Source: CAYRML01 sp050942825
GTDB taxonomy: Bacteria > Bacillota > Dehalobacteriia > UBA4068
DNA: 64,000 nucleotides
NCBI GenBank assembly: GCA_050942825.1
Contig: JBMNOA010000002.1
Span: 1 to 64,000, forward strand
Direction: 5' to 3'
Positions within the stretch are counted from its first letter, which is position 1. Each line of letters starts with the position of its first letter. Of this stretch, positions 25,085 through 33,717 are shown piece by piece. A program made the translations under genes and the position numbers. A model generated the notes under the pieces. It did no database searches and had not been told where the DNA came from. It saw only the letters and a list, made by a program, of their open reading frames with translations.

Positions 25085-25522
25085 ATGAAACTCAATCAAT
25101 TATCCCCTGCTCCCGGTTCTCGCAAAAAAACTGTCAGAGTTGGTCGCGGTACTGGCTCCGGCGCAGGTAAAACATCCGGCAGAGGCCATAAAGGGCAAAA
25201 TTCACGTGCCGGTGGTGGCGTTCGTCTCGGTTTTGAAGGCGGTCAAATGCCTTTACATCGTCGTTTACCAAAAAGAGGTTTTACTAATATCTTTGGCAAA
25301 GAAATTACTGAAGTGAGCCTGGAAGCATTAAATAAATTTGATAATGATACGGTTATTACAGCAGAGGTACTCTTGACTTCCGGCATTATTAAAAATATTA
25401 AAGATGGAGTGAAAATCCTTGCCAATGGTGAATTAACAAAAAAACTCACCGTGCAAGTACCTACAACCAAAGGCGCAGCAGAAAAGATTACTGCCTTGGG
25501 TGGGAAGGTTGAGGTGATTTAA
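25085..25522 (+). CDS. rplO: 50S ribosomal protein L15
   Basis: A late-assembly protein with a long basic N-terminal extension, SRKKTVRVGRGTGSGAGKTS and GRGHKGQNSRAG, followed by GFEGGQMPLHRRLPKRGFTN. The 145-residue form starts at the ATG at 25085, 7 bases after GGGAGG; the GTG at 25079 is part of the binding region. Its stop codon overlaps the secY start (TAATG), so secY is translationally coupled. Confidence 0.97.
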   Translation: MKLNQLSPAPGSRKKTVRVGRGTGSGAGKTSGRGHKGQNSRAGGGVRLGFEGGQMPLHRRLPKRGFTNIFGKEITEVSLEALNKFDNDTVITAEVLLTSGIIKNIKDGVKILANGELTKKLTVQVPTTKGAAEKITALGGKVEVI

Positions 25523-26778
25523 TGCTATCCGTATTTGTTAATGCCTGGAAAGTAGCAGAATTGCGCAAAAAAATCATTTTTACTATCTTGATGTTTATCG
25601 TCTTCAGGATTGGTGCGCATATTCCTGTTCCGGGAATTGATACTGAAATCATCCAACAACTTTTAAGCTCTTCAATATTTGGCTTCGTTGATATTATTTC
25701 CGGCGGTGCCTTGAAGCAATTTACTGTGTTTGCTATGGGTATTATCCCATACATTAATGCTTCAATTATTCTCAATCTTTTAACTATGGTGGTGCCGTAT
25801 TTCGAGAAATTATCTAAAGAGGGCCCGGAAGGCCGCAAAAAAATGACTCAGATCACCCGTTATGGTACTGTAATTTTAGGTTTTGCACAGGCTTTAGCAA
25901 TGTCATTTTATCTGAGAAGTGCCTTTGTTGATCCGAGTATCGGCTCTGTCTTTTTGGTAGCTCTTACGCTTACGGCCGGTACTGTATTCTTGATGTGGTT
26001 AGGCGAATTGATTACTGATAAAGGTATCGGTAATGGTATATCTTTAATCATCTTTGCTGGTATCGTTGTCAACTTGCCTTCCCAAATCGGTTCTATGACC
26101 CAATATGTTAAAACCGGTGAGGCCAGTATTGTTACAGTAGTTTTGTTTGTGTTGATTGCCCTATTTGTTATTGCTGGTATAGTAGCAGTGCAGGAGGGCC
26201 AAAGACGTATACCTGTTCAATATGCCAAAAGAGTTGTGGGCAGGAAAATGTATGGTGGCCAGAGCACTTATATACCAATGAAGATCAATCAAGCCGGCGT
26301 TATCCCCATCATCTTCGCTATGGCTATATTGACTCTTCCTGCTCTTTTAGCGGGCTTGTTTGAGCAAAGCAGTTCTATAGCTGCCTTCATTTCCACGATT
26401 TTTGGTTTCCAACATCCTGTATACATGGTTTGTTACGCACTTTTAATCTTAGCATTTACCTATTTTTATACCGCCGTAACATTCAATGTTCCGGATATTG
26501 CCGACAATCTGAAAAAATATGGCGGATTTATTCCCGGATTGCGTCCGGGTAAACCTACTGTAGACTATTTAGATAAGGTTCTTTCCCGTATTACTTTTGC
26601 GGGAGGTCTTTTCTTAGCATTTATTGCTCTCTTACCTAGTATTGCTATGGGGGTTACGGGACTTAACTTCTATTTTGGTGGTACATCCTTGCTGATTGCC
26701 GTTGGCGTAGCTTTGGATACTATGAAGCAGGTAGAATCTCAGCTCTTAATGCGGCATTATCAAGGGTTTATGAAATAG
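25522..26778 (+). CDS. secY: Preprotein translocase subunit SecY
   Basis: The channel subunit of the Sec translocon, an integral protein of the cytoplasmic membrane. The 418-residue sequence has the pattern of ten transmembrane helices. SecY signatures include the plug region GGALKQFTVFAMGIIPYINA, YGTVILGFAQ, the IPVQYAKRVVGRKMYGGQST cytoplasmic loop, and GFIPGLRPGKPTVDYLDKVL. The ATG overlaps the rplO stop by one base. It is followed directly by adk. Confidence 0.98.
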   Translation: MLSVFVNAWKVAELRKKIIFTILMFIVFRIGAHIPVPGIDTEIIQQLLSSSIFGFVDIISGGALKQFTVFAMGIIPYINASIILNLLTMVVPYFEKLSKEGPEGRKKMTQITRYGTVILGFAQALAMSFYLRSAFVDPSIGSVFLVALTLTAGTVFLMWLGELITDKGIGNGISLIIFAGIVVNLPSQIGSMTQYVKTGEASIVTVVLFVLIALFVIAGIVAVQEGQRRIPVQYAKRVVGRKMYGGQSTYIPMKINQAGVIPIIFAMAILTLPALLAGLFEQSSSIAAFISTIFGFQHPVYMVCYALLILAFTYFYTAVTFNVPDIADNLKKYGGFIPGLRPGKPTVDYLDKVLSRITFAGGLFLAFIALLPSIAMGVTGLNFYFGGTSLLIAVGVALDTMKQVESQLLMRHYQGFMK

Positions 26779-26793
26779 TGCAGGAGGATGCAT

Positions 26794-27447
26794 ATGAAAA
26801 TAGTTTTATTAGGACCTCCCGGTGCCGGTAAAGGCACACAGGCAGAGGTTTTGGTCAAAAAACTTTTTTTACCGCATATTTCTACTGGAGATATGTTCAG
26901 AGCTGCTATCAGCTCCGGCACTCCCTTAGGAGCAGAAGCAAAATCTTATATGGATAAAGGACTTTTGGTTCCTGATGAAGTGACAATAGGTATTATCAAG
27001 GATCGTATCAGTCAGGCTGACTGTAAAGAAGGATTTCTTTTAGATGGATTCCCCCGTACAGTCAAACAAGCGGAAGCTCTTGATGAGCTTTTGGCCCAAA
27101 TGAATGACAAGCTGACAGCTGTTTTGAATATCAACGTTCCCCTTGATAAACTGATCACCCGTTTAACAGGTAGAAGAATGTGTCGTAAATGCGGCAATAT
27201 TTATCATTTGCTTTACAACCCTCCCAACGTAGAAGATGTTTGTGACGTTTGCGGTGGAGAGCTTTATCAGCGTAGTGACGATAAAGAAGAAACAGTCAAA
27301 AACCGTTTAAAGGTTTATGAGGAACAAACGGCGCCTCTTATTGCCTATTATGAACAAAAAAACATCTTGCATAATATTGATGGAGATCAACCCATCAACG
27401 CCGTTATGTTGGATTTAGGCAAGGCTTTGGGGCAAAACTGGAATTAA
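26794..27447 (+). CDS. adk: Adenylate kinase (zinc-lid type)
   Basis: Catalyses ATP + AMP = 2 ADP. The 217-residue product has the P-loop GPPGAGKGT (7-15), the AMP-site LDGFPRT and a zinc-binding lid with C130, C133, C150 and C153, as in Gram-positive long-type enzymes. I choose the ATG at 26794 (MKIVLLGPPG) because the ATG at 26788 directly abuts the AGGAGG. In most Firmicutes map follows here; in this window the next gene is a KOW protein instead. Confidence 0.98.
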   Translation: MKIVLLGPPGAGKGTQAEVLVKKLFLPHISTGDMFRAAISSGTPLGAEAKSYMDKGLLVPDEVTIGIIKDRISQADCKEGFLLDGFPRTVKQAEALDELLAQMNDKLTAVLNINVPLDKLITRLTGRRMCRKCGNIYHLLYNPPNVEDVCDVCGGELYQRSDDKEETVKNRLKVYEEQTAPLIAYYEQKNILHNIDGDQPINAVMLDLGKALGQNWN

Positions 27448-27497
27448 TAATCATGCAAATATAAAACAATCTCAAGTCATAACCTTGGATAATAGCG

Positions 27498-27526
27498 TTG
27501 ACAGGTTGTTTGTGGATAGGCATAGC
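27498..27526 (+). promoter_or_regulatory. Possible promoter of the KOW protein-infA segment
   Basis: TTGACA (27498-27503), 17 bases and CATAGC (27521-27526) lie in the 119-base gap behind adk. The -35 is perfect but the -10 is poor. It explains why the in-frame TTG at 27498 need not be a translation start. Confidence 0.35.
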
Positions 27527-27566
27527 TTTTGCAATCAATATTAAATTCATATCTATAGGTGGACCA

Positions 27567-27893
27567 ATGAAAATAGAGAATGAAAAACTTAATAATTTTG
27601 ATTGTAAATGGGAGATAAATAATAAGCTGTCATTATGTCCTGGACAATTAGTCAGGTCTAAACAAGGCAGAGATCAGGGGGAATTTTATCTGGTTTATGC
27701 CATAACAAACGATTGTCTTTGGTTGGTGGATGGCCGCAAAAGAAGGGTCGAAAACCCCAAAAAGAAAAATCGTCGTCATTTGCAACATATCAATAAGGTA
27801 GCGGCTGACTTTGCTGATATGTTAGCAAAGGGTCAACCCGTCACAAACGAAGATGTCAGAAGAGCTATGTCCAACCTCTTAGATGAGCAGTAA
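27567..27893 (+). CDS. KOW-domain RNA-binding protein (L14e/KOW family)
   Basis: A 108-residue protein with a KOW-like stretch near residues 27-60 (CPGQLVRSKQGRDQGEFYLV, then DCLWLVDGRKRRVENPKKKN) and a helical C terminus. Such KOW proteins commonly lie between map and infA in Clostridia, where they are annotated as RNA-binding or L14e-like; the exact role is not established. The start is the ATG at 27567 behind TAGGTGGACCA, because the longer frame begins inside the possible -35 box. It occupies the place where map would be expected to precede it. Confidence 0.8.
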   Translation: MKIENEKLNNFDCKWEINNKLSLCPGQLVRSKQGRDQGEFYLVYAITNDCLWLVDGRKRRVENPKKKNRRHLQHINKVAADFADMLAKGQPVTNEDVRRAMSNLLDEQ

Positions 27894-27935
27894 CTGCCAT
27901 AAAGAGAAAAAGGAATTTGACAAGGAGGACGAAAC

Positions 27936-28154
27936 ATGTCTAAACAAGACGGAATAGAAATAGATGGTACTGTTGTTGAGCCATTGCCAAATGCCATGTT
28001 CAAGGTAGAGCTGGCAAACGGACATAAAGTATTGGCTCATATTTCCGGCAAAATACGCACTAATTATATTCGTATCCTGCCCGGAGACAAAGTGACGGTA
28101 GAATTATGTCCCTATGATTTAACCAGGGGCAGAATTATCTATCGCTACAAATAA
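27936..28154 (+). CDS. infA: Translation initiation factor IF-1
   Basis: A 72-residue OB-fold protein that occupies the A site during initiation. It starts MSKQDGIEIDGTVVEPLPNA and carries FKVELANGHKVLAHISGKIR and the C-terminal LTRGRIIYRYK. Length is exactly the bacterial standard. ACAAGGAGGACGAAAC precedes the ATG. It is followed by rpmJ and rpsM as in most Firmicutes. Confidence 0.98.
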   Translation: MSKQDGIEIDGTVVEPLPNAMFKVELANGHKVLAHISGKIRTNYIRILPGDKVTVELCPYDLTRGRIIYRYK

Positions 28155-28209
28155 TTGATTCAAAAGTCAGATTTGGCTTTTGCTTGACAAAAGCAAAGGA
28201 GGATTGGGT

Positions 28210-28323
28210 ATGAAAGTCAGAGCTTCTGTTAAACCCATCTGTGAAAAATGTAAAATTATTAAAAGACGTGGTAAAGTAATGGTTATTTGCCGTAATACCA
28301 AGCATAAACAAACCCAAGGCTAA
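28210..28323 (+). CDS. rpmJ: 50S ribosomal protein L36
   Basis: The smallest bacterial ribosomal protein here, 37 residues: MKVRASVKPICEKCKIIKRR, then GKVMVICRNTKHKQTQG. C11, C14, C27 and H32 form the zinc site of the C+ type. AAAGGAGGATTGGGT precedes the ATG at 28210. The usual position between infA and rpsM makes this certain despite its small size. Confidence 0.97.
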   Translation: MKVRASVKPICEKCKIIKRRGKVMVICRNTKHKQTQG

Positions 28324-28369
28324 GCCCGTCAAAAAACTGTAGAAAAACTTGTGGAGGTGTGTAAAATAA

Positions 28370-28741
28370 ATGGCACGTATTGCTGGCGTCGACCTGCCCA
28401 GAGATAAAAGGGTGGAAATTGGCTTGACCTATATTTTTGGCGTAGGCTTGACTACATCCAGAAAAATATTGGCACAGGCAGGTATAAATCCCGATACAAG
28501 GGTCAAAGATTTAACTGAGGATGAAGTTCTCAAAATCCGTGATATTTTAGATCGTACTTGCCAAGTCGAAGGTGACTTGCGCAGGGATATTGCTTTGAAT
28601 ATAAAAAGGCTTACAGAAATTGGTTGCTATCGTGGCATCCGCCATCGTCGCGGTTTACCAGTGCGCGGGCAAAAAACCAAAACTAATGCTCGTACCAGAA
28701 AAGGTCCGAAACGCACTGTGGGCGCTAAACGGAAAAAATAG
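28370..28741 (+). CDS. rpsM: 30S ribosomal protein S13
   Basis: A 30S head protein that contacts P-site tRNA and the 50S subunit. The 123-residue product starts MARIAGVDLPRDKRVEIGLT and contains the helix-two-turn-helix part and the C-terminal RHRRGLPVRGQKTKTNARTR with the basic tail that reaches tRNA. GTGGAGGTGTGTAAAATAA precedes the ATG. It opens the alpha operon segment. Confidence 0.98.
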   Translation: MARIAGVDLPRDKRVEIGLTYIFGVGLTTSRKILAQAGINPDTRVKDLTEDEVLKIRDILDRTCQVEGDLRRDIALNIKRLTEIGCYRGIRHRRGLPVRGQKTKTNARTRKGPKRTVGAKRKK

Positions 28742-28760
28742 AGGAAGGGAGGTCTTTTGA

Positions 28761-29147
28761 TTGGCAAGAAGACAAACTCGCAGAAAAAAAGAGAGAAAAA
28801 ATATTGAAGTAGGCGTAGCACATATTCAATCTACTTTTAATAATACCTTAATTACTATCACCGATAAATTCGGTAATGCTGTTTCGTGGTCCTCTGCAGG
28901 GGCTATGGGTTTTAAAGGCTCCCGGAAAAGCACACCTTTTGCCGCGCAAATGGCAGCAGAAGTTGCGGCCAAAGAAGCCATGGAAAATGGTATGCGCCAA
29001 GTGGAATGCTTGGTAAAAGGACCTGGTTCAGGCAGGGAGGCTGCCATTCGTTCACTGCAAGCTGCCGGTTTGGAAGTTAGCATGATTAAAGATGTAACTC
29101 CCATTCCCCATAATGGCTGCCGTCCACCCAAAAGAAGAAGAGTTTAG
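28761..29147 (+). CDS. rpsK: 30S ribosomal protein S11
   Basis: S11 lines the platform near the E-site mRNA. The 128-residue product has GVAHIQSTFNNTLITITDKF, ASAMGFKGSRKSTPFA-like core (here GAMGFKGSRKSTPFAAQMAA) and the basic end CRPPKRRRV. It starts at a TTG (28761) behind GAAGGGAGGTCTTTTGA, giving MARRQTRRKKE. It lies between rpsM and rpsD. Confidence 0.98.
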   Translation: MARRQTRRKKERKNIEVGVAHIQSTFNNTLITITDKFGNAVSWSSAGAMGFKGSRKSTPFAAQMAAEVAAKEAMENGMRQVECLVKGPGSGREAAIRSLQAAGLEVSMIKDVTPIPHNGCRPPKRRRV

Positions 29148-29158
29148 GAGGTTACTAA

Positions 29159-29785
29159 ATGGCTAGATATAAAGGCGCTGTTTGCCGCCTCTGCCGTCGT
29201 GAAGGTATGAAACTCTACCTTAAAGGTGACCGTTGCTATTCCGATAAATGCGCCGTAACTACTAAAGCGTATGCCCCGGGAGAGCATGGTCAATCTAGAA
29301 AGAAAGTTTCCGAGTATGGCATACAGTTGAGAGAAAAACAAAAAGTACGCCGTATCTATGGCGTATTGGAAAAACAATTCCGTAATTATTTCCGTAAAGC
29401 CGAGAAGCAAAGAGGCGTTACCGGTGAGAATCTCTTGAGATTATTGGAGAGCCGTTTGGATAATGTAGTTTATCGTCTGGGCTTTGCTTCCTCCAGAGTT
29501 GATGCTCGCCAATTAGTCCGACACGGACATTTTACCGTCAATGGTAAAAAAGTAAATATCCCTTCCTATTTAGTTAAAATGGGAGATGTGATATCTGTCA
29601 AAGAAAAAAGCAGAACCTCTCCAAAAATCGAAGCCATTGCTGCTGCTCTTACCTCGCGTACGGCTCCGGCCTGGTTGGAAGTGGATAAAGAAAACTTGGT
29701 AGGTAAAGTAATTGCATTACCCACAAGAGAAGATATAGATCTGCCAATCGATGAGCAATTGATAATAGAACTTTATTCCCGTTAA
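29159..29785 (+). CDS. rpsD: 30S ribosomal protein S4 (zinc type)
   Basis: A primary 16S rRNA binder and accuracy factor, 208 residues. The N terminus keeps the zinc cysteines (CRLCRREGMKLYLKGDRC and the CYSDKC that follows), unlike the C- type. The S4 RNA-binding domain lies at about 97-160 (ESRLDNVVYRLGFASSRVDA). TAGGAGGTTACTAA precedes the ATG. S4 often represses this operon in other bacteria; I see no recognisable S4 leader here. Confidence 0.98.
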   Translation: MARYKGAVCRLCRREGMKLYLKGDRCYSDKCAVTTKAYAPGEHGQSRKKVSEYGIQLREKQKVRRIYGVLEKQFRNYFRKAEKQRGVTGENLLRLLESRLDNVVYRLGFASSRVDARQLVRHGHFTVNGKKVNIPSYLVKMGDVISVKEKSRTSPKIEAIAAALTSRTAPAWLEVDKENLVGKVIALPTREDIDLPIDEQLIIELYSR

Positions 29786-29823
29786 TTTTTGCTGTTAATG
29801 CTCAAAAAAAGGAGGGCGATAAT

Positions 29824-30771
29824 GTGTTTGGAATAGAAAAGCCCAAAGTCCAATGTGTTGAAAAAACAGAGGATAATTCTTATGGCAAATTTGTCATCGA
29901 ACCTTTGGAGAGGGGTTACGGTATTACCTTAGGTAATGCCTTACGTCGGGTACTTTTATCTGCTTTGCCCGGAGCTGCTGTGACGGCTGTAAAAATTGAA
30001 GGTGTGCTGCATGAATTTTCTACAGCCCCTGGTGTAGTGGAGGATATCACCGATATCATCCTCAATCTTAAAGGTCTCTCTGTAAAAATGCATTGTGATG
30101 AGCCACAGGTAATCTATGTCGAGGCCAAAGGTCCGGGTGTTGTTACTGCCGCCGATATCCAATGTCCTGCTGGAGTAGATATATTGAATCACGATCATTA
30201 TATAGCTACTTTGGATGATGATGGTTATCTGATGATGGAGATTTCCGTTGATAAAGGCCGCGGTTATGTCAGTGCCGAGAAGAATAAAAAAGAGAATCAA
30301 CCTATCGGTATTATTCCTATTGATTCATTATTTTCCCCGGTTGTAAAAGTGAATTTTTTGGTAGAAGATACTAGGGTAGGACAACAAACGGACTATGATA
30401 AGCTAACTTTGGAAGTTTGGACGGACAAGACAATTGCCCCCGATGAAGCTATTAGTGCTTCTGCTCATATTTTAAGCGATTATCTCAATCTTTTTATCTT
30501 TCTTACTCAAAGTGCGCCTCCCGAGGTTGCTTTAGTGGAAAAAGAAGAAGACAAAAAGAATAAATTGCTGGAAATGACTATTGAGGAATTGGATCTTTCT
30601 GTACGTTCTTATAACTGTTTAAAACGTGCCGGCATTCATACCACACAAGAATTAACGCAAAAAACCGAAGAGGAAATGATGAAAGTCCGCAATTTAGGAC
30701 GTAAATCATTGGAAGAAGTAATCAGCAAATTGCAAGAATTGGGATTGTCTTTAAGAAAAAGTGATGAATAA
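29824..30771 (+). CDS. rpoA: DNA-directed RNA polymerase subunit alpha
   Basis: The 315-residue assembly subunit. The N-terminal domain shows FVIEPLERGYGITLGNALRR and VLLSALPGAAVTAVKIEGV, and the C-terminal domain, which binds UP elements and activators, has SVRSYNCLKRAGIHTTQEL and VRNLGRKSLEEV. It starts at a GTG (29824), 7 bases after AAAGGAGGG; the overlapping ATG at 29822 is out of frame. It lies between rpsD and rplQ. Confidence 0.98.
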   Translation: MFGIEKPKVQCVEKTEDNSYGKFVIEPLERGYGITLGNALRRVLLSALPGAAVTAVKIEGVLHEFSTAPGVVEDITDIILNLKGLSVKMHCDEPQVIYVEAKGPGVVTAADIQCPAGVDILNHDHYIATLDDDGYLMMEISVDKGRGYVSAEKNKKENQPIGIIPIDSLFSPVVKVNFLVEDTRVGQQTDYDKLTLEVWTDKTIAPDEAISASAHILSDYLNLFIFLTQSAPPEVALVEKEEDKKNKLLEMTIEELDLSVRSYNCLKRAGIHTTQELTQKTEEEMMKVRNLGRKSLEEVISKLQELGLSLRKSDE

Positions 30772-30801
30772 AGAAAGACCGAGAGCAAAGGAGGTTGTAA
30801 A

Positions 30802-31140
30802 ATGGCATACCGCAGATTAGGTGTGAAAAGCGCTCATCGTCGTTCTATGTTGCGTAATGCATCTACTTCCCTTTTGAAAAACGGTAAAATAGAAACTACC
30901 GAAGCTCGTGCCAAGGAATTGGCCAGTGTAGTGGATAAAATGATCACCTTGGGCAAACAAGGCGATTTGGCCGCTCGTCGCACTGCTTTGGCCTATCTTA
31001 CCGAAGAAGATGTGGTGACTAAATTGTTTACTGAAATAGCTCCTAAATATGCCGACCGTCAAGGTGGTTATACCCGAATTATCCGTCTTGATCTGAGACG
31101 CGGGGACGCAGCTCAGATGGCTCTGGTGGAATTGGTATAA
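30802..31140 (+). CDS. rplQ: 50S ribosomal protein L17
   Basis: A 112-residue protein at the bottom of the 50S subunit near the tunnel exit. It starts MAYRRLGVKSAHRRSMLRNA and ends GYTRIIRLDLRRGDAAQMAL plus VELV. AGCAAAGGAGGTTGTAAA precedes the ATG. It is the last ribosomal gene of the superoperon and is followed by a hairpin terminator, which separates it in part from the ECF genes. Confidence 0.98.
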   Translation: MAYRRLGVKSAHRRSMLRNASTSLLKNGKIETTEARAKELASVVDKMITLGKQGDLAARRTALAYLTEEDVVTKLFTEIAPKYADRQGGYTRIIRLDLRRGDAAQMALVELV

Positions 31141-31167
31141 ACTATTTCTATTAATAACAAAAACGAG

Positions 31168-31202
31168 AGTCAGGGTAGATCGCCTATCCTGACTGCTTTA
31201 TT
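31168..31202 (+). terminator. Terminator behind rplQ
   Basis: AGTCAGGGTAG (31168-31178) pairs with CTATCCTGACT (31184-31194), one G-U pair included, around a 5-base loop, followed by GCTTTATTTT. The T-run is interrupted, so termination may be partial and the ECF genes may be reached by read-through. Confidence 0.65.
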
Positions 31203-31229
31203 TTGCAGCACATTTTTTTGGAGCTACCT

Positions 31230-32075
31230 ATGATAGAAATTAAAAACATTTCTTTTAGTTATGATAAATACCTTGATCAAGATAGAGATAAGCAAAAGCT
31301 GACGGTAAAAGCTGTCAGTGATTGCAGCTTGCATATCTATCCCGGTGAATGGCTGACTCTTATCGGGGCCAATGGCTCCGGTAAAAGCACCTTAGCCAAG
31401 CACCTCAATGGCCTTTTATTGCCTAGTAAAGGTCAGGTTTTGGTTGATGGTTGGGATACCAGGGACCAAGAGCATATTTATGACATCAGACAAAAGGTAG
31501 CTTTTGTTTTTCAAAACCCCGATAATCAGATAGTTGCCAACAGCGTAGAAGAAGATATTGCTTTTGGCCCGGAAAATCTGGGACTTGACTCTGATGAGAT
31601 TAACAGACGCATAGAAAAGGCCTTGGATATTACAGGATTGCGCGAAGTAAGAAGCAAAGAACCATATCTTCTTTCCGGTGGCGAAAAGCAGCGACTGGCG
31701 ATAGCTGGGGCCTTGGCTATGTCTTCTCGCTACCTGGTTCTGGATGAACCGACATCAATGCTCGATCCACAAATGCGCAGGCAAGTGATTTCTACTTTGC
31801 AATACCTCCATCGAGAGATAGGTATGGCGATCATTTATATTACTAATATTATGGAGGAAGCCCTATTAGCCGAGAGGGTAGTCATTATGCAGGATGGTAT
31901 GATTGCAGCCCAAGGAAATGTCAAAGAGATTTTTTCTCAGGAGCGGAGCATGGCGGGCTGGGGGTTGGCTTTACCTCCTATTTGCCGTTTGTCGTCCATG
32001 CTGGCAGATGCCGGCTATGAACAGGTGAGGGGAGCTGCCACCATAGATGAAATTATGGAGGTTTTATGCACATAA
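31230..32075 (+). CDS. ecfA1: ECF transporter ATPase EcfA1 (CbiO family), switch His replaced
   Basis: One of two ATPases that power group II ECF vitamin/metal importers on the inner face of the membrane. The 281-residue protein has Walker A GANGSGKST (46-54), Q-loop FQNPDNQ, signature LSGGE (148-152) and Walker B LVLDEP (D172, E173). At the switch position the usual His is Asn206 (IYITNIMEEA), which may lower or abolish its own ATP hydrolysis. The ATG at 31230 follows TTGGAGCTACCT; the frame from 31203 has no binding site. It overlaps ecfA2 by 10 bases. The position behind rplQ is typical of Firmicutes. Confidence 0.93.
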   Translation: MIEIKNISFSYDKYLDQDRDKQKLTVKAVSDCSLHIYPGEWLTLIGANGSGKSTLAKHLNGLLLPSKGQVLVDGWDTRDQEHIYDIRQKVAFVFQNPDNQIVANSVEEDIAFGPENLGLDSDEINRRIEKALDITGLREVRSKEPYLLSGGEKQRLAIAGALAMSSRYLVLDEPTSMLDPQMRRQVISTLQYLHREIGMAIIYITNIMEEALLAERVVIMQDGMIAAQGNVKEIFSQERSMAGWGLALPPICRLSSMLADAGYEQVRGAATIDEIMEVLCT

Positions 32076-32923
32076 GACTTGATAATGTCAGTTATATGTA
32101 TAAAGAACATACTCCTTTTGCCACGCCCGCTTTACAGGGTATAAACCTTTATATTCCTGAGGGAGAGTTTGTAGTGGTGGTAGGCCATAGTGGTTCGGGA
32201 AAAAGCACTTTGGCACAAGTGATCAGCGGTCTCTTGTCACCGCAAGAGGGTATAGTGACAGTTGATGGTAAAAAAGCCAATAAAGATGAGATTTTTTATC
32301 AGGTGGGATTAGTGTTCCAATATCCTGAGCAACAGTTTTTTGCCGATACCGTGAAAGAAGAAGTTGGTTTTGCCGCCAAAAATAAAGGTCTGTCCCAGGA
32401 AAAGGTAGATAAAATCATTATTGATGTTTTGCAGAAAGTGGGTCTTGATCCGTCATCATTTTTAGAGCGTTCGCCTTTTGCTCTATCCGGCGGAGAAAAG
32501 CGAAAGGTGGCTTTGGCCAGTATTTTAGCTATGGAGCCGCAGATTTTTATTTTTGATGAGCCCACCGCCGGTTTGGATGAAAAGGGTAGAGCCTGGATCA
32601 TGGATTTGATCCGCGCTGAGCATAGAGCAGGCAAGACTGTGATTTGGATTTCTCACAGTATGGAAGAGGCCGCTGCTTTAGCTCAAAGGGTAGTAGTGAT
32701 GAATAAAGGTAGTATTGTGTTGGACGGTAAACCTCAGGAGGTCTTTGCCGATGAGGAAAAATTATTTGCTATAGGTTTAGAACTTACCCCCGCGGCCGAT
32801 TTATTGAGAAGATTAAAAAAAAGGAATTTTCCTGTGCTAGCCCATGGACTAACCATAGAGGAGGCTTTTGCAGAAATAAGAGCTGTTTTATGGCCGGAGA
32901 GTGATGACGATGATAGTAAATAG
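32066..32923 (+). CDS. ecfA2: ECF transporter ATPase EcfA2
   Basis: The second ATPase of the ECF energising module, 285 residues. It has Walker A GHSGSGKST (40-48), a QYPEQQFF Q-loop, signature LSGGEKRKVALA, Walker B IFIFDEPTAGLD and an intact switch histidine (VIWISHSMEEA), in contrast to its partner. The ATG at 32066 lies inside the end of ecfA1 after ATGGAGGTTTT, so translation is coupled. It overlaps ecfT by 14 bases. Confidence 0.95.
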   Translation: MHIRLDNVSYMYKEHTPFATPALQGINLYIPEGEFVVVVGHSGSGKSTLAQVISGLLSPQEGIVTVDGKKANKDEIFYQVGLVFQYPEQQFFADTVKEEVGFAAKNKGLSQEKVDKIIIDVLQKVGLDPSSFLERSPFALSGGEKRKVALASILAMEPQIFIFDEPTAGLDEKGRAWIMDLIRAEHRAGKTVIWISHSMEEAAALAQRVVVMNKGSIVLDGKPQEVFADEEKLFAIGLELTPAADLLRRLKKRNFPVLAHGLTIEEAFAEIRAVLWPESDDDDSK

Positions 32924-33716
32924 ATTACTAATAGGTCAATATTATGCTCTCGATTCCTTAGCCCATCGCTTAGATGCCAGGGCCAAACTATTAGCCGTGC
33001 TTATTTATATGATCGCCCTTTTTACAGCACAGCAATGGATATCTTATTTATTATTGGCAGCGATATTTTTTTTAGCTTTGATTATTAGCCGTATACCTTT
33101 TCTATTTTTATGGCGAGGTATGTGGATGATTATATTATTTATTGTTATCAGTATGTTTTTTAATTTTTTCATGGTGCCCGGAGAAGTAATTGCCAGTTTT
33201 GGTATTTTTCAATTAACGGAAGAGGGCCTGACCAAAGGTCTTCTGATAGGTTCACGTTTACTGCTTTTGGTGCTTTTTGCTTCTTTATTGACTCTTTGCA
33301 CCACACCCCTGGATCTGACAGATGGCATGGAAAGGCTATTGTCCCCGCTGATTAGATTAGGAGCCCCAATTCATGAATTGGCTATGATCATATCAATCGC
33401 TTTACGCTTTATACCCACTATTTTGCAAGAATTTGACCGTATCATACTGGCGCAAAGGGCCAGAGGTGCCAGATTTTCCGGTTTAGGCCTCATAAAAAAG
33501 GCCCAGCAAATGATGCCTCTATTGATACCTCTTTTTATCAGCTCTTTTCGGCGTGCTGAGGACTTGGCTTGGGCCATGGAGGCCCGTTGTTATCGAGGAG
33601 GCAGGGGCCGCAGCCGCTGGCGCCAAAGCCAATGGAAGCCTCGTGATACTGTTACTTTGCTGATTTTTGTCTTTATACTTTTATTAGTAATATATCTTCG
33701 TGTAAAAGGGTTATGA
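32910..33716 (+). CDS. ecfT: ECF transporter transmembrane protein EcfT
   Basis: The membrane scaffold that joins the two ATPases to exchangeable substrate-binding (S) components. The 268-residue protein has several hydrophobic segments (for example MIALFTAQQWISYLLLAAIF and MWMIILFIVISMFFNFF) and the two coupling-helix motifs AQRARGARF and EARCYRGGRGR that contact the ATPases. I choose the ATG at 32910, 10 bases after GGAG; the ATG at 32904 and GTG at 32901 are possible. No S component is encoded beside it, as is usual for group II modules. truA follows after one base. Confidence 0.95.
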   Translation: MIVNRLLIGQYYALDSLAHRLDARAKLLAVLIYMIALFTAQQWISYLLLAAIFFLALIISRIPFLFLWRGMWMIILFIVISMFFNFFMVPGEVIASFGIFQLTEEGLTKGLLIGSRLLLLVLFASLLTLCTTPLDLTDGMERLLSPLIRLGAPIHELAMIISIALRFIPTILQEFDRIILAQRARGARFSGLGLIKKAQQMMPLLIPLFISSFRRAEDLAWAMEARCYRGGRGRSRWRQSQWKPRDTVTLLIFVFILLLVIYLRVKGL

Positions 33717-33717
33717 T

